A stretch of DNA of 64,000 nucleotides from Kofleriaceae bacterium (GTDB lineage Bacteria; Myxococcota_A; Polyangia; Haliangiales; Haliangiaceae), in the NCBI GenBank assembly GCA_024762925.1, contig JANTGM010000022.1, positions 1-64,000 on the forward strand, written 5' to 3'. A program made the translations under genes and the position numbers. The notes beneath the pieces are model-generated. The model saw only the letters and a list, made by a program, of their open reading frames with translations, ran no database searches and was not told the DNA's origin. Of this stretch, positions 44,911 to 52,656 are shown in pieces; the stretch's first letter is position 1, and each line of letters starts with the position of its first letter.

Positions 44911-45087
44911 TCACAAAGCCCCTGAGCGGGCCTGCGCTCTCCAGACAGCCAGCCTTTCGAAATAGTCGAGAATCTTGAGCATCGCAGATTCGCCCCATCG
45001 CGTGCCAGGCGCTATCAACTCCTGCAATCGATCGAAGAGCCTTCGACGCTGGGTTGCCTTTGGTGTCGAATGAGGCAGCGATGCCAA
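44911..45087 (-). CDS. Small 58-aa protein, unrecognised
   Basis: This was read directly from the minus strand. The start is TTG 45087, preceded at 3 nt by a near-ideal GGAAGGGAG Shine-Dalgarno, and it ends at TGA 44911-44913. The protein is basic and helical: an Arg cluster (TPKATQRRRLFDRLQ), then LIAPGTRWG and a helix ILDYFERLAVWRAQA. The open frame continues upstream into the antisense strand of the lipoprotein gene with protein-like sequence (VGAHALRIGYQ), so a longer ancestral gene may have decayed. No family is recognised. The convergent neighbour on the left (glycosyltransferase) ends at 44901. Confidence 0.5.
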   Translation of the reverse strand: MASLPHSTPKATQRRRLFDRLQELIAPGTRWGESAMLKILDYFERLAVWRAQARSGAL

Positions 45088-45130
45088 GTCTCCCTTCCAC
45101 CATCCGTTGGTTCCCTGATCGCACGATGCC

Positions 45131-45139
45131 TGGTATCCT
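45131..45139 (+). promoter_or_regulatory. Extended -10 promoter, leaderless start
   Basis: TGG plus TATCCT (hexamer 45134-45139) lies 7 nt before ATG 45147 and no Shine-Dalgarno is present. It decides the start of the small lipoprotein. Confidence 0.5.
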
Positions 45140-45146
45140 ATTCGTA

Positions 45147-45464
45147 ATGCGTGGGCTCCAACGAACCGTGTCGATCTTGCTCTTGGGCATCCCTCTCCTG
45201 GTCAGCTGCTCGGGTGATGATGATGATGATGGCTCGCCGCAAGCAGATGCGGACATCGCAACTCCCGATGCGGATCCTGCCGTCGTACTTGAGTTTATGG
45301 CCACTTGCGACGTTTCCAACGACCAGTGCGACATGGCCAACGACCACTTCTGCTTTGCGTTCAATAGCAAAGGGCCGCACTGCACGCACGCGTGCGTGGG
45401 GCCGGAGGACTGCGAGGCTCCCTCGACAGGCTGCAACAATCGAGGGGTTTGCAAGGCGCCGTAG
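45147..45464 (+). CDS. Small Cys-rich lipoprotein
   Basis: The product has 105 residues from ATG 45147. It has a lipoprotein signal peptide (ILLLGIPLLVSC) followed by a run of five aspartates encoded by repeated GAT codons, an Asp/Ala/Pro linker and a domain with eight cysteines (CDVSNDQC ... HACVGPEDC ... GCNNRGVC). The spacing is typical of the disulfide-rich modules in Myxococcota lipoproteins. An ATG at 45126 would add seven residues but would ignore the -10 element. The role is unknown. Confidence 0.75.
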   Translation: MRGLQRTVSILLLGIPLLVSCSGDDDDDGSPQADADIATPDADPAVVLEFMATCDVSNDQCDMANDHFCFAFNSKGPHCTHACVGPEDCEAPSTGCNNRGVCKAP

Positions 45465-45491
45465 ACTCGACTAGCCAACCGCGTCCGGGCA

Positions 45492-46862
45492 ATGCACACT
45501 CCGAGCATGACGATGCTCCAATCCCACAATCCAGCCACCGGTGAGCTGGTCGGCGAAGTTGCCACAACTCCAGTTTCAGAGATTGACGCGATCGTTGAGC
45601 GCGCCAGAGCGGCTCAAGTCGAGTGGGACGCAATGGGAGTCGAGGCACGCGGAGCTCTGCTCGTCACCGCCTGCAAGCGTCTCGTTGACCGCAGCGAGGA
45701 TCTAGGTAAACTTCTCACTCGTGAGATGGGCAAGCCACTCGCTTCAGGCATTGGCGAGGTCAAGAGCTGTGGTTCTTCCATTGCTGCGGATGTTGAAGGC
45801 ATGATTGCAGCGCTGCGCCCCGAAGTGGTCGAGGATAAGCACATCCGCACAACCCAGTACCGAGATCCCTACGGAGTCTGTGCAGCCATCACCCCATGGA
45901 ATTTCCCCATTTCGATGCCGCATTGGATGTGCCTACCGGCACTCATGGCCGGCAACGCGGTCGTTCTCAAGCCCTCAGAAGAAACCCCACTTATCGCCCA
46001 AGCGTACGTGGATGTTCTCAACGAGGTGCTACCCACCGGCGTGCTTCAGTGCATTCACGGAGCTGATGATCAAGGCAAGGCGCTCGTAGCCGCCAACGTT
46101 GACCTCATCGCCTTTACCGGGTCGCGCGAAGTGGGCAAGAAGATCCTGCAGAGCTGTGCTGGTGATCTCAAACGGGTCGTTCTAGAGCTTGGCGGCAAAG
46201 ATCCAATGCTCGTTCTCGACGGAGCTGACCTTGAGTCCTGCGGTGTGTTTGCGGCGAACAACAGCTTTCGCAATGCTGGCCAAGTCTGCGTGAGCACCGA
46301 ACGTATCTACGTCGGCAAGTCTTCGGCAGATGCCTTCATTCGCCACCTTTGCAATGCTGCCGCAGCCAAGACCGTTGGTGACGGAATGAATTCCGAGACC
46401 GATGTTGGCCCGATGATCAGCACACGGCAGCGTGACCATGTTCTCGAACAAATCGATGCAGCAATCGCAGACGGAGCAACACTTGCCCACGGAGGACAAG
46501 GCCATCACGGTCAGTTCATCATGCCAACCGTCCTTCGTGGGGTGACACACGATATGGCAATCGCCAAGGAAGAGACCTTCGGTCCGGTTGCTTGCGTCAT
46601 CGAGGTTGAGGATGATGCCGAGGCCATTCGCTTGGCCAATGACACCCCCTTCGGACTTGGCGCGGTTGTCTTCGGTCCACAAAAAGCTGCCGAGGCCGCT
46701 GGTCGCAAACTTCGAGCTGGCATGATCGGTGTCAACAAGAGCTGTGGTGGGGCCGAAGGCACGCCTTGGGTCGGTGCGCAGGAAAGTGGCTACGGGTTTC
46801 ACGGTGGCAAAGAAGGCCATCGACAGTTCGCTCAGGTCCGCCTGGTTTCGACGCGCAAATAG
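45492..46862 (+). CDS. NAD(P)-dependent aldehyde dehydrogenase (succinate-semialdehyde type)
   Basis: The product has 456 residues. Aldehyde dehydrogenase signatures are intact: ITPWNFPI and KPSEETP for cofactor, FTGS, the catalytic base Glu232 in LELGGKDP and nucleophile Cys266 in NAGQVCVSTER. The WVGAQESGYGFHGGKEGHRQF end and the NPATGELVGEV start are closest to short succinate-semialdehyde or related dehydrogenases, but substrate cannot be fixed from motifs. ATG 45507 is an alternative start. Confidence 0.9.
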   Translation: MHTPSMTMLQSHNPATGELVGEVATTPVSEIDAIVERARAAQVEWDAMGVEARGALLVTACKRLVDRSEDLGKLLTREMGKPLASGIGEVKSCGSSIAADVEGMIAALRPEVVEDKHIRTTQYRDPYGVCAAITPWNFPISMPHWMCLPALMAGNAVVLKPSEETPLIAQAYVDVLNEVLPTGVLQCIHGADDQGKALVAANVDLIAFTGSREVGKKILQSCAGDLKRVVLELGGKDPMLVLDGADLESCGVFAANNSFRNAGQVCVSTERIYVGKSSADAFIRHLCNAAAAKTVGDGMNSETDVGPMISTRQRDHVLEQIDAAIADGATLAHGGQGHHGQFIMPTVLRGVTHDMAIAKEETFGPVACVIEVEDDAEAIRLANDTPFGLGAVVFGPQKAAEAAGRKLRAGMIGVNKSCGGAEGTPWVGAQESGYGFHGGKEGHRQFAQVRLVSTRK

Positions 46863-46895
46863 CAACTCACGGCTCTCGCGCCCGATACGACTGGC

Positions 46896-47612
46896 GTGAT
46901 TGCCCTTGCCCACCTTCGAAGCGCCCTTCTCAATTCACTCTATGCCCCACGTTGTGTGGCGTGCGATGCAAAGCTCCAGATCGGCTTGGGGCTCTGTGCA
47001 TCATGCATAGAAACGTGTGAGAGCATCGGCGCGGCATGCTCTCGATGCGCGCGCCCGATGCCTGCGAACGTGACCTCGACAAACTGCATCGCCTGTGCTT
47101 CGGGGCGCTCCCCCCTCACGAGTTGTACAGCCTGCTTCGAATACGGCGGCCAAATCGCCGTGGCGTTGCGACGTCTCAAATTCTCAGGACGCAATGACAT
47201 CGCAAAGTCCCTTCGATGTCTTGTGCAAGAGCGCTTCAACATGGCCAGTCGCCAATGCGACCTCGCGGTCGCGATTCCACTACATCGAGTACGTCTTCGA
47301 AAGCGCGGTTTCAACCAAGCGCAACGGCTCCTCGCCCCCCTCGCTGCGAGCGCGGGTATTCCGGAGGCCCGAAGCCGATTGTGGCGCGTTCGCGAGACAC
47401 CAGCCCAAAGCAGACTCTCGCGCGCTCAGCGGCGGGCAAATCTCCAAGGAGCCTTTCAGGCGGACGGCAAGGTTCAGGGCAAGCGTATTCTGCTTCTCGA
47501 CGACATTCGCACGACTGGAGCTACACTGGAAGCCGGAGCAAGAGCCCTGCTTCGAGCGGGGGCGCGCGAAATCCACGGTTTTGTGGTGGCGCGAACGGAG
47601 TGGGAGGGCTAG
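46896..47612 (+). CDS. comF: ComF family phosphoribosyltransferase-like protein
   Basis: The product has 238 residues. An N-terminal zinc-ribbon-like part with several CxxC pairs (CVAC, CASC, CSRC, CIAC) is followed by a PRTase fold with LRKRGFNQAQ and the PRPP loop ILLLDDIRTTGATL. ComF proteins are needed for DNA uptake in some bacteria; in others their role is unclear. GTG 46896 is the start. It is followed 13 bp later by smpB, so co-transcription is likely. Confidence 0.9.
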   Translation: MIALAHLRSALLNSLYAPRCVACDAKLQIGLGLCASCIETCESIGAACSRCARPMPANVTSTNCIACASGRSPLTSCTACFEYGGQIAVALRRLKFSGRNDIAKSLRCLVQERFNMASRQCDLAVAIPLHRVRLRKRGFNQAQRLLAPLAASAGIPEARSRLWRVRETPAQSRLSRAQRRANLQGAFQADGKVQGKRILLLDDIRTTGATLEAGARALLRAGAREIHGFVVARTEWEG

Positions 47613-47625
47613 CCTCCTGCTGCTC

Positions 47626-48117
47626 ATGGCCAAGCAAGGCACAAGAAAGAAAGGCGCGCTCCCCGAGGGCGCCAAAGTGCTGCTGCGCAACAAGCGCGCT
47701 TCGCACGACTATGAACTCAGTGATTTTCTGGAGGCCGGTTTGGTCCTCCAAGGTTCCGAGGTCAAGAGCTTGCGCGATGCCCGCGGCTCCATACAGGAAG
47801 CGTATGTGCAGCTCAAGGACGGCGAAGTCTGGTTGGTCGGTGCCACAATTCGAGAGTACCCATGGGCAAACAAATTCAATCACGCACCAACACGTGAACG
47901 AAAGCTGCTCCTAAACGCGGACGAGATTCGCAAGATCGCCATTCGCGTTGAGCAAAAGGGCTTCACCATCGTCCCAATTCAGCTCTACCTCCGCGATGGC
48001 CGAATCAAGCTTCAGATCGCCTTGGGAAAGGGCAAAAAAGAGTTCGAGAAACGCCAGAGCCAAAAGCAAGCCGACGACCGCCGAGAAATGGACCGCGCGC
48101 TCAAAGATCACCGCTAG
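47626..48117 (+). CDS. smpB: SmpB, tmRNA-binding protein
   Basis: The product has 163 residues from ATG 47626. It matches SmpB: NKRASHDYELSDFLEAGLVLQGSEVKSLR, a beta-barrel with ATIREYPWANKFNHAPTRERKLLL and a basic C-terminal tail (KKEFEKRQSQKQADDRREMDRALK) that takes the place of an mRNA in the ribosome. It works with tmRNA in trans-translation. No ssrA gene is seen next to it. Confidence 0.96.
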   Translation: MAKQGTRKKGALPEGAKVLLRNKRASHDYELSDFLEAGLVLQGSEVKSLRDARGSIQEAYVQLKDGEVWLVGATIREYPWANKFNHAPTRERKLLLNADEIRKIAIRVEQKGFTIVPIQLYLRDGRIKLQIALGKGKKEFEKRQSQKQADDRREMDRALKDHR

Positions 48118-48128
48118 CAATCGCTGCG

Positions 48129-48137
48129 TGGTAGCTT
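48129..48137 (+). promoter_or_regulatory. Extended -10 upstream of the TPR gene
   Basis: TGG plus TAGCTT (hexamer 48132-48137). The hexamer covers the alternative TTG start at 48136, so transcripts from here would begin after that codon and use ATG 48166. Confidence 0.35.
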
Positions 48138-48165
48138 GGCCCTCAAATTTCAAGCGTTTCATTTC

Positions 48166-49194
48166 ATGCTGCAAGATTCCGATAGCTGGCTCGATTTGCT
48201 CCAGGAGGGCCTTGCCCTCGCTCGCGCTGGAGAATTTGACGACGCACTGGACCACTTCGAGAGAGCTCGGCGGCTCGCGCCTACACGACCAGAAACCGCC
48301 TGTGCCCTCGGTCGCGAACATATGCGTCGCGGCCAGCTGGAAAAGGCGCTGGAGTTGCTTGAGGAGGCTTGGAACCAAGACCGCTCACTGGTCACAGCTG
48401 GCACTAGTTTGGCTCGCTGCCTTGGGCTTGATCTTGAGAAGTTCGAGCGAGCGCACAGCGTGTTAGATGATGTCGACGCACAATTCCCTCACGAGTCCAC
48501 AAGCAAGCTGATTCGCGCGGAAGTGCTGCTCGCTGAGGGGCGTCACGAAGAAGCAGCTGTGGTTTCGGAAGCGCTTCTCAACACAGAGTCAGAGCGCGTT
48601 TCCCAAAGCGCCACCTTGCTTATGGCGCGCGTTGAAAACGAGCGCGGATTGCGAGCAATTCGCACCGGTGGACTAGAGCGAGCCATCTTTGCCTTCAAGC
48701 GTGCTGGTGACCTCGACCCAGCTTGGGCAGCTCCCAAAAGCAACCTGGGTGCCACGTTTGAAAAGCTCGGTAAGCTTAGGCGCGCGGAAGCCGCGTACCG
48801 CTCGGCACTCGACGCCGACCCAAGCTACGCCCGTGGCTGGCACAATCTCTTTCTGCTATATCAACGCCAGAACGACACTCGTGCAGGAGATTGCATCGAG
48901 CGGGCGTTTCGCGCCGACACCGCTAGTGTTGTCATCACTGCCGACTTTGCCATGGCTCTTCTTGGAGATGGTGACCCAGACAGTGCACGAGCAGTTCTCG
49001 CCTGTCATGCCCACGGCTTGGGTGACTTGAGCGACTCGTGGGCCAGCCTTGTCGTGCCACTGATGGCCGCGGGAAGCCGCGAGCTGGCCTCATTTTGCCT
49101 GGGGAATGCCAAGGAACGCAGCACCGATCCTGAGCTGATTCGGCGTACCGAAGCACTTCTCGACAGCGTGACGCCGGGAGATGCCCAGGCTTGA
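48166..49194 (+). CDS. Tetratricopeptide-repeat protein
   Basis: The product has 342 residues from ATG 48166. It consists of TPR units almost throughout: GLALARAGEFDDALDHFERARRLAP (about 12-36), HMRRGQLEKALELLEEAW, RTGGLERAIFAFKRAGDLDPAW, FEKLGKLRRAEAAYRSALDADP and further degenerate ones. There is no signal peptide, so it is cytosolic. It likely mediates protein-protein contacts; the partner is unknown. The upstream TTG at 48136 is an alternative but lies inside a -10-like element. Confidence 0.8.
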   Translation: MLQDSDSWLDLLQEGLALARAGEFDDALDHFERARRLAPTRPETACALGREHMRRGQLEKALELLEEAWNQDRSLVTAGTSLARCLGLDLEKFERAHSVLDDVDAQFPHESTSKLIRAEVLLAEGRHEEAAVVSEALLNTESERVSQSATLLMARVENERGLRAIRTGGLERAIFAFKRAGDLDPAWAAPKSNLGATFEKLGKLRRAEAAYRSALDADPSYARGWHNLFLLYQRQNDTRAGDCIERAFRADTASVVITADFAMALLGDGDPDSARAVLACHAHGLGDLSDSWASLVVPLMAAGSRELASFCLGNAKERSTDPELIRRTEALLDSVTPGDAQA

Positions 49195-49243
49195 TACACT
49201 CACCGGACCCGCGGACGAGAAACTCACACCGTACCCATCTGCC

Positions 49244-49789
49244 ATGAGCAACAAGAACGACTGGACATCGGGCAAGACCCAACAAGGCGTCGCAATCCCA
49301 GGCCGAAGAAAGAGCAACCAGGCCTACGATGACACCTTGCCTGGCACCCAGGAGCCACCGAGCAGACCCGCAAATCCAGACGCCGACGTGGTGACGTCAG
49401 CCCCTGTTGCGACTCTCGCGGCAACCGCCCAGACATCCGGCTCGGTTTCCCTCAGTGGCGAACGAGTCGCTGAGCCACTGGCCCGCGAACTCATCGTCCG
49501 CCGTATGGCCAAGTCGGGAATTCACCTCCAGGCGGACTTCGCCTTTTCCTACGACGACTTGCTGCTACATCTTGATGGCTTCGATCCTGAGACGCGCATT
49601 GGCTACCAATACGTCTCTCACGCCGGGGCCGATGTGGTCACCGACTTTGACAGCACAGCAGAAAACCGACTGGCGGAACTCGGAGCACAAGGTCTTGTCC
49701 ACATCCTCGTGATTCACGATCACCAAGCGCCAGACTCTGACGAGGTCTTGCGGCGCGTGGAAGCGTTCCTGGATAGTTTCGCGCCGTAG
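49244..49789 (+). CDS. Hypothetical protein with disordered N-terminus
   Basis: The product has 181 residues from ATG 49244. An in-frame ATG at 49181 would overlap the end of the TPR gene. The first 90 residues are low-complexity and polar (Gly, Pro, Thr, Ala). The C-terminal 90 form a compact alpha/beta domain with LLLHLDGFDPETRIGYQYVS and LVHILVIHDHQAPDSDEVLRRVEAFL. No family is recognised. It converges with upp, 11 bp apart. Confidence 0.7.
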   Translation: MSNKNDWTSGKTQQGVAIPGRRKSNQAYDDTLPGTQEPPSRPANPDADVVTSAPVATLAATAQTSGSVSLSGERVAEPLARELIVRRMAKSGIHLQADFAFSYDDLLLHLDGFDPETRIGYQYVSHAGADVVTDFDSTAENRLAELGAQGLVHILVIHDHQAPDSDEVLRRVEAFLDSFAP

Positions 49790-49800
49790 CGCGACTTCGC

Positions 49801-50430
49801 CTACTTGGTCCCGAAGAGCCTATCGCCAGCGTCGCCGAGGCCCGGCAGAATGTAGCCCTTCTCGTTTAGGCGCTCATCGATTGCAGCAGTGTAGATCTCA
49901 ATATCCGGAAAGGCTTTGCTGAGCGTCTCTACACCTTCGGGAGCGGCCAAGAGGCAAACAAATTTCATCGAACGCGGCTTGTCCTTTTGGATGCGCTCTA
50001 ACGCCGACACAGCCGAGTTTCCTGTCGCAAGCATTGGATCCACAACGATTGCGTCCCGGTCACTCATGTTGGGAGGCATCTTGTAGTAGTACTCCACCGC
50101 CTGCAGCGTTTTGGGATCTCGGTAGAGTCCAACGTGGCCAACCCTTGCCGAGGGAAGGATCTTGAGAATCCCGTCGACGATTCCACCGCCTGCGCGAAGA
50201 ATTGAAACGACCACGACTTTCTTGCCATCGATGGTCGGCGCATCCATCTCCATGAGCGGAGTTTCCACACGCTCGTTGGTGAGGGGCATGTCGCGAGTAA
50301 CCTCATACCCAAGTAGCATGCTGATTTCTTGGAGCAGCAATCGAAACTTGGCGACGCTCGTGTCCTTGCGACGCATGATGGTCAGCTTGTGCTGAACCAG
50401 AGGGTGATCAATAACGTGAACCGAGCCCAT
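49801..50430 (-). CDS. upp: Uracil phosphoribosyltransferase
   Basis: This 209-residue pyrimidine-salvage enzyme makes UMP from uracil and PRPP. The PRPP loop [13 protein letters not shown], the N-terminal [22 protein letters not shown], and the C-terminal [17 protein letters not shown] uracil-binding end are all present at full length. ATG 50430 has an extended -10 (TGA-TACCTA, hexamer 50437-50442) exactly 6 nt upstream, with no Shine-Dalgarno. Confidence 0.97.
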   Translation of the reverse strand: MGSVHVIDHPLVQHKLTIMRRKDTSVAKFRLLLQEISMLLGYEVTRDMPLTNERVETPLMEMDAPTIDGKKVVVVSILRAGGGIVDGILKILPSARVGHVGLYRDPKTLQAVEYYYKMPPNMSDRDAIVVDPMLATGNSAVSALERIQKDKPRSMKFVCLLAAPEGVETLSKAFPDIEIYTAAIDERLNEKGYILPGLGDAGDRLFGTK

Positions 50431-50436
50431 AGCTGC

Positions 50437-50445
50437 TAGGTATCA
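50437..50445 (-). promoter_or_regulatory. Extended -10 upstream of upp
   Basis: On the minus strand TGA plus TACCTA, 6 nt before the upp ATG. The hexamer lacks the final T of the consensus. Confidence 0.35.
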
Positions 50446-50545
50446 TGCCACTGGGCGTCGACACAAAGGCCAGTGCCCAATGTCTGTTGCTAACGCAGCG
50501 GTTCTCGCGGAAACGAGACCGCGAGCAACAGTGAACTGCGAAGAC

Positions 50546-50950
50546 TTATTCCTTGCCAGGCGCCAACGCATCAACGTTGAAGCCCTCTTTCGGATCAATA
50601 TAGGTATAGGCTTCGGGGTTTTTGTGTTCCCGGCCATCGCTGAAGATGACATGCACATCAACCGTTTGGCCCACCTCGCCCGGAGGAGGCACAACGACCA
50701 TCTTGGTGTCGCCTTCAAATCGAAGAAAGCGGGCCTTCTTGTCCCCAAAGTAGATCTTTGGGCCAAGAGCACCGCCCTCCTTGAAGCCATTGCCGTGGAT
50801 GGTGACATTGCCAGCACCATCGGCAGGACCTGTCTTCGGAGAGATAGATTTGATCTTTAGCCCCTTCTCATCCTCACAGGCTGTGGAGCCTAGAGCCATG
50901 CTGAGAAGAGCGGCCAACAGAAGAACTCGTCTTGAGATTGAAGCGACCAT
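50546..50950 (-). CDS. IPT/TIG-domain lipoprotein
   Basis: The product has 134 residues with a lipoprotein signal peptide (LLSMALGSTAC). The mature part is a single IPT/TIG beta-sandwich (about 35-115) with ISPKTGPADGAGNVTIHGNGF and VVVPPPGEVGQTVDVHV. Such domains bind protein or sugar at the cell surface. The gene is flanked by short gaps: 115 bp to upp and 127 bp to the sigma gene. Confidence 0.85.
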   Translation of the reverse strand: MVASISRRVLLLAALLSMALGSTACEDEKGLKIKSISPKTGPADGAGNVTIHGNGFKEGGALGPKIYFGDKKARFLRFEGDTKMVVVPPPGEVGQTVDVHVIFSDGREHKNPEAYTYIDPKEGFNVDALAPGKE

Positions 50951-51077
50951 GGGGGTGCAGCAAGACTATCGCCTTTCTGAAGGTGTCCGCAAGCAGACGC
51001 AAGTTACTTGAATCGCAAGTGAAACGAGTAGCTCACCCCCGCGCAGTCGGAGGGCTGTGTTGGCAGTCGTGCTCTTG

Positions 51078-52373
51078 CTAGCCGGCCGCCGAGGGTGCCT
51101 CAAACACTGGCCGGGCCATGGCACGACGCATCTTGTCGAGAGCCTGCTCCTGAAGCTGGCGAATACGCTCGCGAGAGAGGTTGTAGCGCATGCCGATTTC
51201 CTTGAGCGTGTGCTCCTGGTCGTCATCAAACCCAAAGCGGTGACGCAAAATGTCGGCTTCAATCGGCTTTAGATCCTGCAGAAGATGATGCACCCGACGA
51301 CTGTTCTTGGCGCTGCTAATTCGATCAATGATCTCGTCCCCCATCGTCTTGGGGTCTTCGAGCACCTCGGCCAAACTACGACCATCTTCGTCGTTCATGG
51401 GTTTGTCGAGCGAGAGCGAGCCATCAAGCAGATAGCCGCGCATTTTCTCAATCTTGTTGATGCCAATCTCGGTGGCCTCCGAAATCTCTTCCGAGGTTGG
51501 AGGCCTTGAGAGTTTTGCGGTGAGCTCGCGTTTGGCTTTCGTGATGCGATGATACGCATCAATCATGTGCACAGGAAGTCGAACCTCGCGGCCCTTGTCG
51601 GCAAGTGCTCGGCTCACGGCGTGGCGAATCCACCAACTCGCATAGGTCGAGAAGCGAAACCCTCGACGATAGTCATAGCGCTCCACAGCCTTGATCAGGC
51701 CGAGGTTGCCTTCTTGAATGAGATCGGCAAGTGACATGCGACCATGATTAAAGCGGCGTGCAATGCTGACCACGAGTCGTAAGTTTGCCTTCACAAACTC
51801 GTTGCGGGCAAGCTGGGCAGCGCGGTCGGCAGCATCGACGGATCTAAGGTACGAGTCGAATCGAGCGTTGGTAGCCTCGAAGCAAGCTTCGCGCTCGCTA
51901 GCCGATCGCAGCTCGTGAAGGTGTCGAATGCACTCTTCGAGCACAAGCCTGTCTTTGTCGCTGTCGCGAAGAGCTACACCGATTTTAAGGACAGCATTGT
52001 TTAGGGCCTGCCGATTTGCCTTGGTGGACGACTTGCGGGCAATTGTTGCAGCCCGGCGCACTGAGCGAAAACTTGGTGGCTCTTGCAACTTGGGCGCAGC
52101 GCGCTTGAGCAGGTAGTCCACAGCCGATGGCAGTGAAAGCAAACGAACCCAAATGTTGACCTCAAGCGCTTCAATGTCCTGGGCGCACTGCAGTTCTTCC
52201 TCGGGCTTTAGAATGTCGAGACTCGACATCTCTCGGAAGTAGACGGATAGGAAATTCGCAGAATCGTCCCTAGAAGAGTTCTGATTGCGAGCCTTGGCGG
52301 GAGTGGTCTTCTTCGCTGCAGCACCTGCAGAGTTGCGAACTCTACGCTTCACGATTGGGGAGTTTGTAGGCAT
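51078..52373 (-). CDS. Group 2 RNA polymerase sigma-70 factor (RpoD/RpoS-like)
   Basis: The product has 431 residues from ATG 52373, supported by AAGGA 7 nt upstream. A basic Lys-rich N-terminus (about 1-40) replaces region 1.1. Region 1.2 (YFREMSSLDILKPEEELQ) is followed by a non-conserved insert (about 75-165), then region 2 (NLRLVVSIARRF, LADLIQEGNLGLIKAVERYDYRRGFRFSTYASWWIRH split across 2.1-2.4), region 3 and region 4 with HTLKEIGMRYNLSRERIRQLQEQ. It belongs to the stress or developmental sigma factors of Myxococcota and is not the housekeeping factor. Confidence 0.93.
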   Translation of the reverse strand: MPTNSPIVKRRVRNSAGAAAKKTTPAKARNQNSSRDDSANFLSVYFREMSSLDILKPEEELQCAQDIEALEVNIWVRLLSLPSAVDYLLKRAAPKLQEPPSFRSVRRAATIARKSSTKANRQALNNAVLKIGVALRDSDKDRLVLEECIRHLHELRSASEREACFEATNARFDSYLRSVDAADRAAQLARNEFVKANLRLVVSIARRFNHGRMSLADLIQEGNLGLIKAVERYDYRRGFRFSTYASWWIRHAVSRALADKGREVRLPVHMIDAYHRITKAKRELTAKLSRPPTSEEISEATEIGINKIEKMRGYLLDGSLSLDKPMNDEDGRSLAEVLEDPKTMGDEIIDRISSAKNSRRVHHLLQDLKPIEADILRHRFGFDDDQEHTLKEIGMRYNLSRERIRQLQEQALDKMRRAMARPVFEAPSAAG

Positions 52374-52656
52374 TGGCGATTCCTTCAGTAACGAATTTCG
52401 GCGGAAAGCGACTGCTTCCTTAAGTATTGAGACGCCCAACGACCCAAAAAGTTGCTACTTGGGGTGCACTTTCTGGAGACCGTGATACGTATCTAGGTCC
52501 TGCTCTCTAATACCGATGGCACGGCGGATCTATTCCTGAGCTTGGAACTTCCGTGTTGTTTCCAGGGCTTAAGACGAAACTGGGAGCTTGGACACAGTGA
52601 TCCCTCCAGTACTTCGAGGCACGAGTTTGACGTGCTCGTGGTCGTGGCCGAGAAAT
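52374..52656. other. Intergenic region upstream of the sigma gene
   Basis: These 283 bp separate the sigma gene and the methyltransferase gene, both minus. I see no gene or strong hairpin. The sigma gene's promoter must lie here, but no clear -35/-10 pair is visible. Confidence 0.4.

Noticed and set aside
44813-45565. 250-aa minus-strand frame
   Set aside because: It is the antisense of the small lipoprotein and of the start of the aldehyde dehydrogenase, with Ser-rich shadow composition. The 58-aa small gene in another frame of the same strand is preferred.
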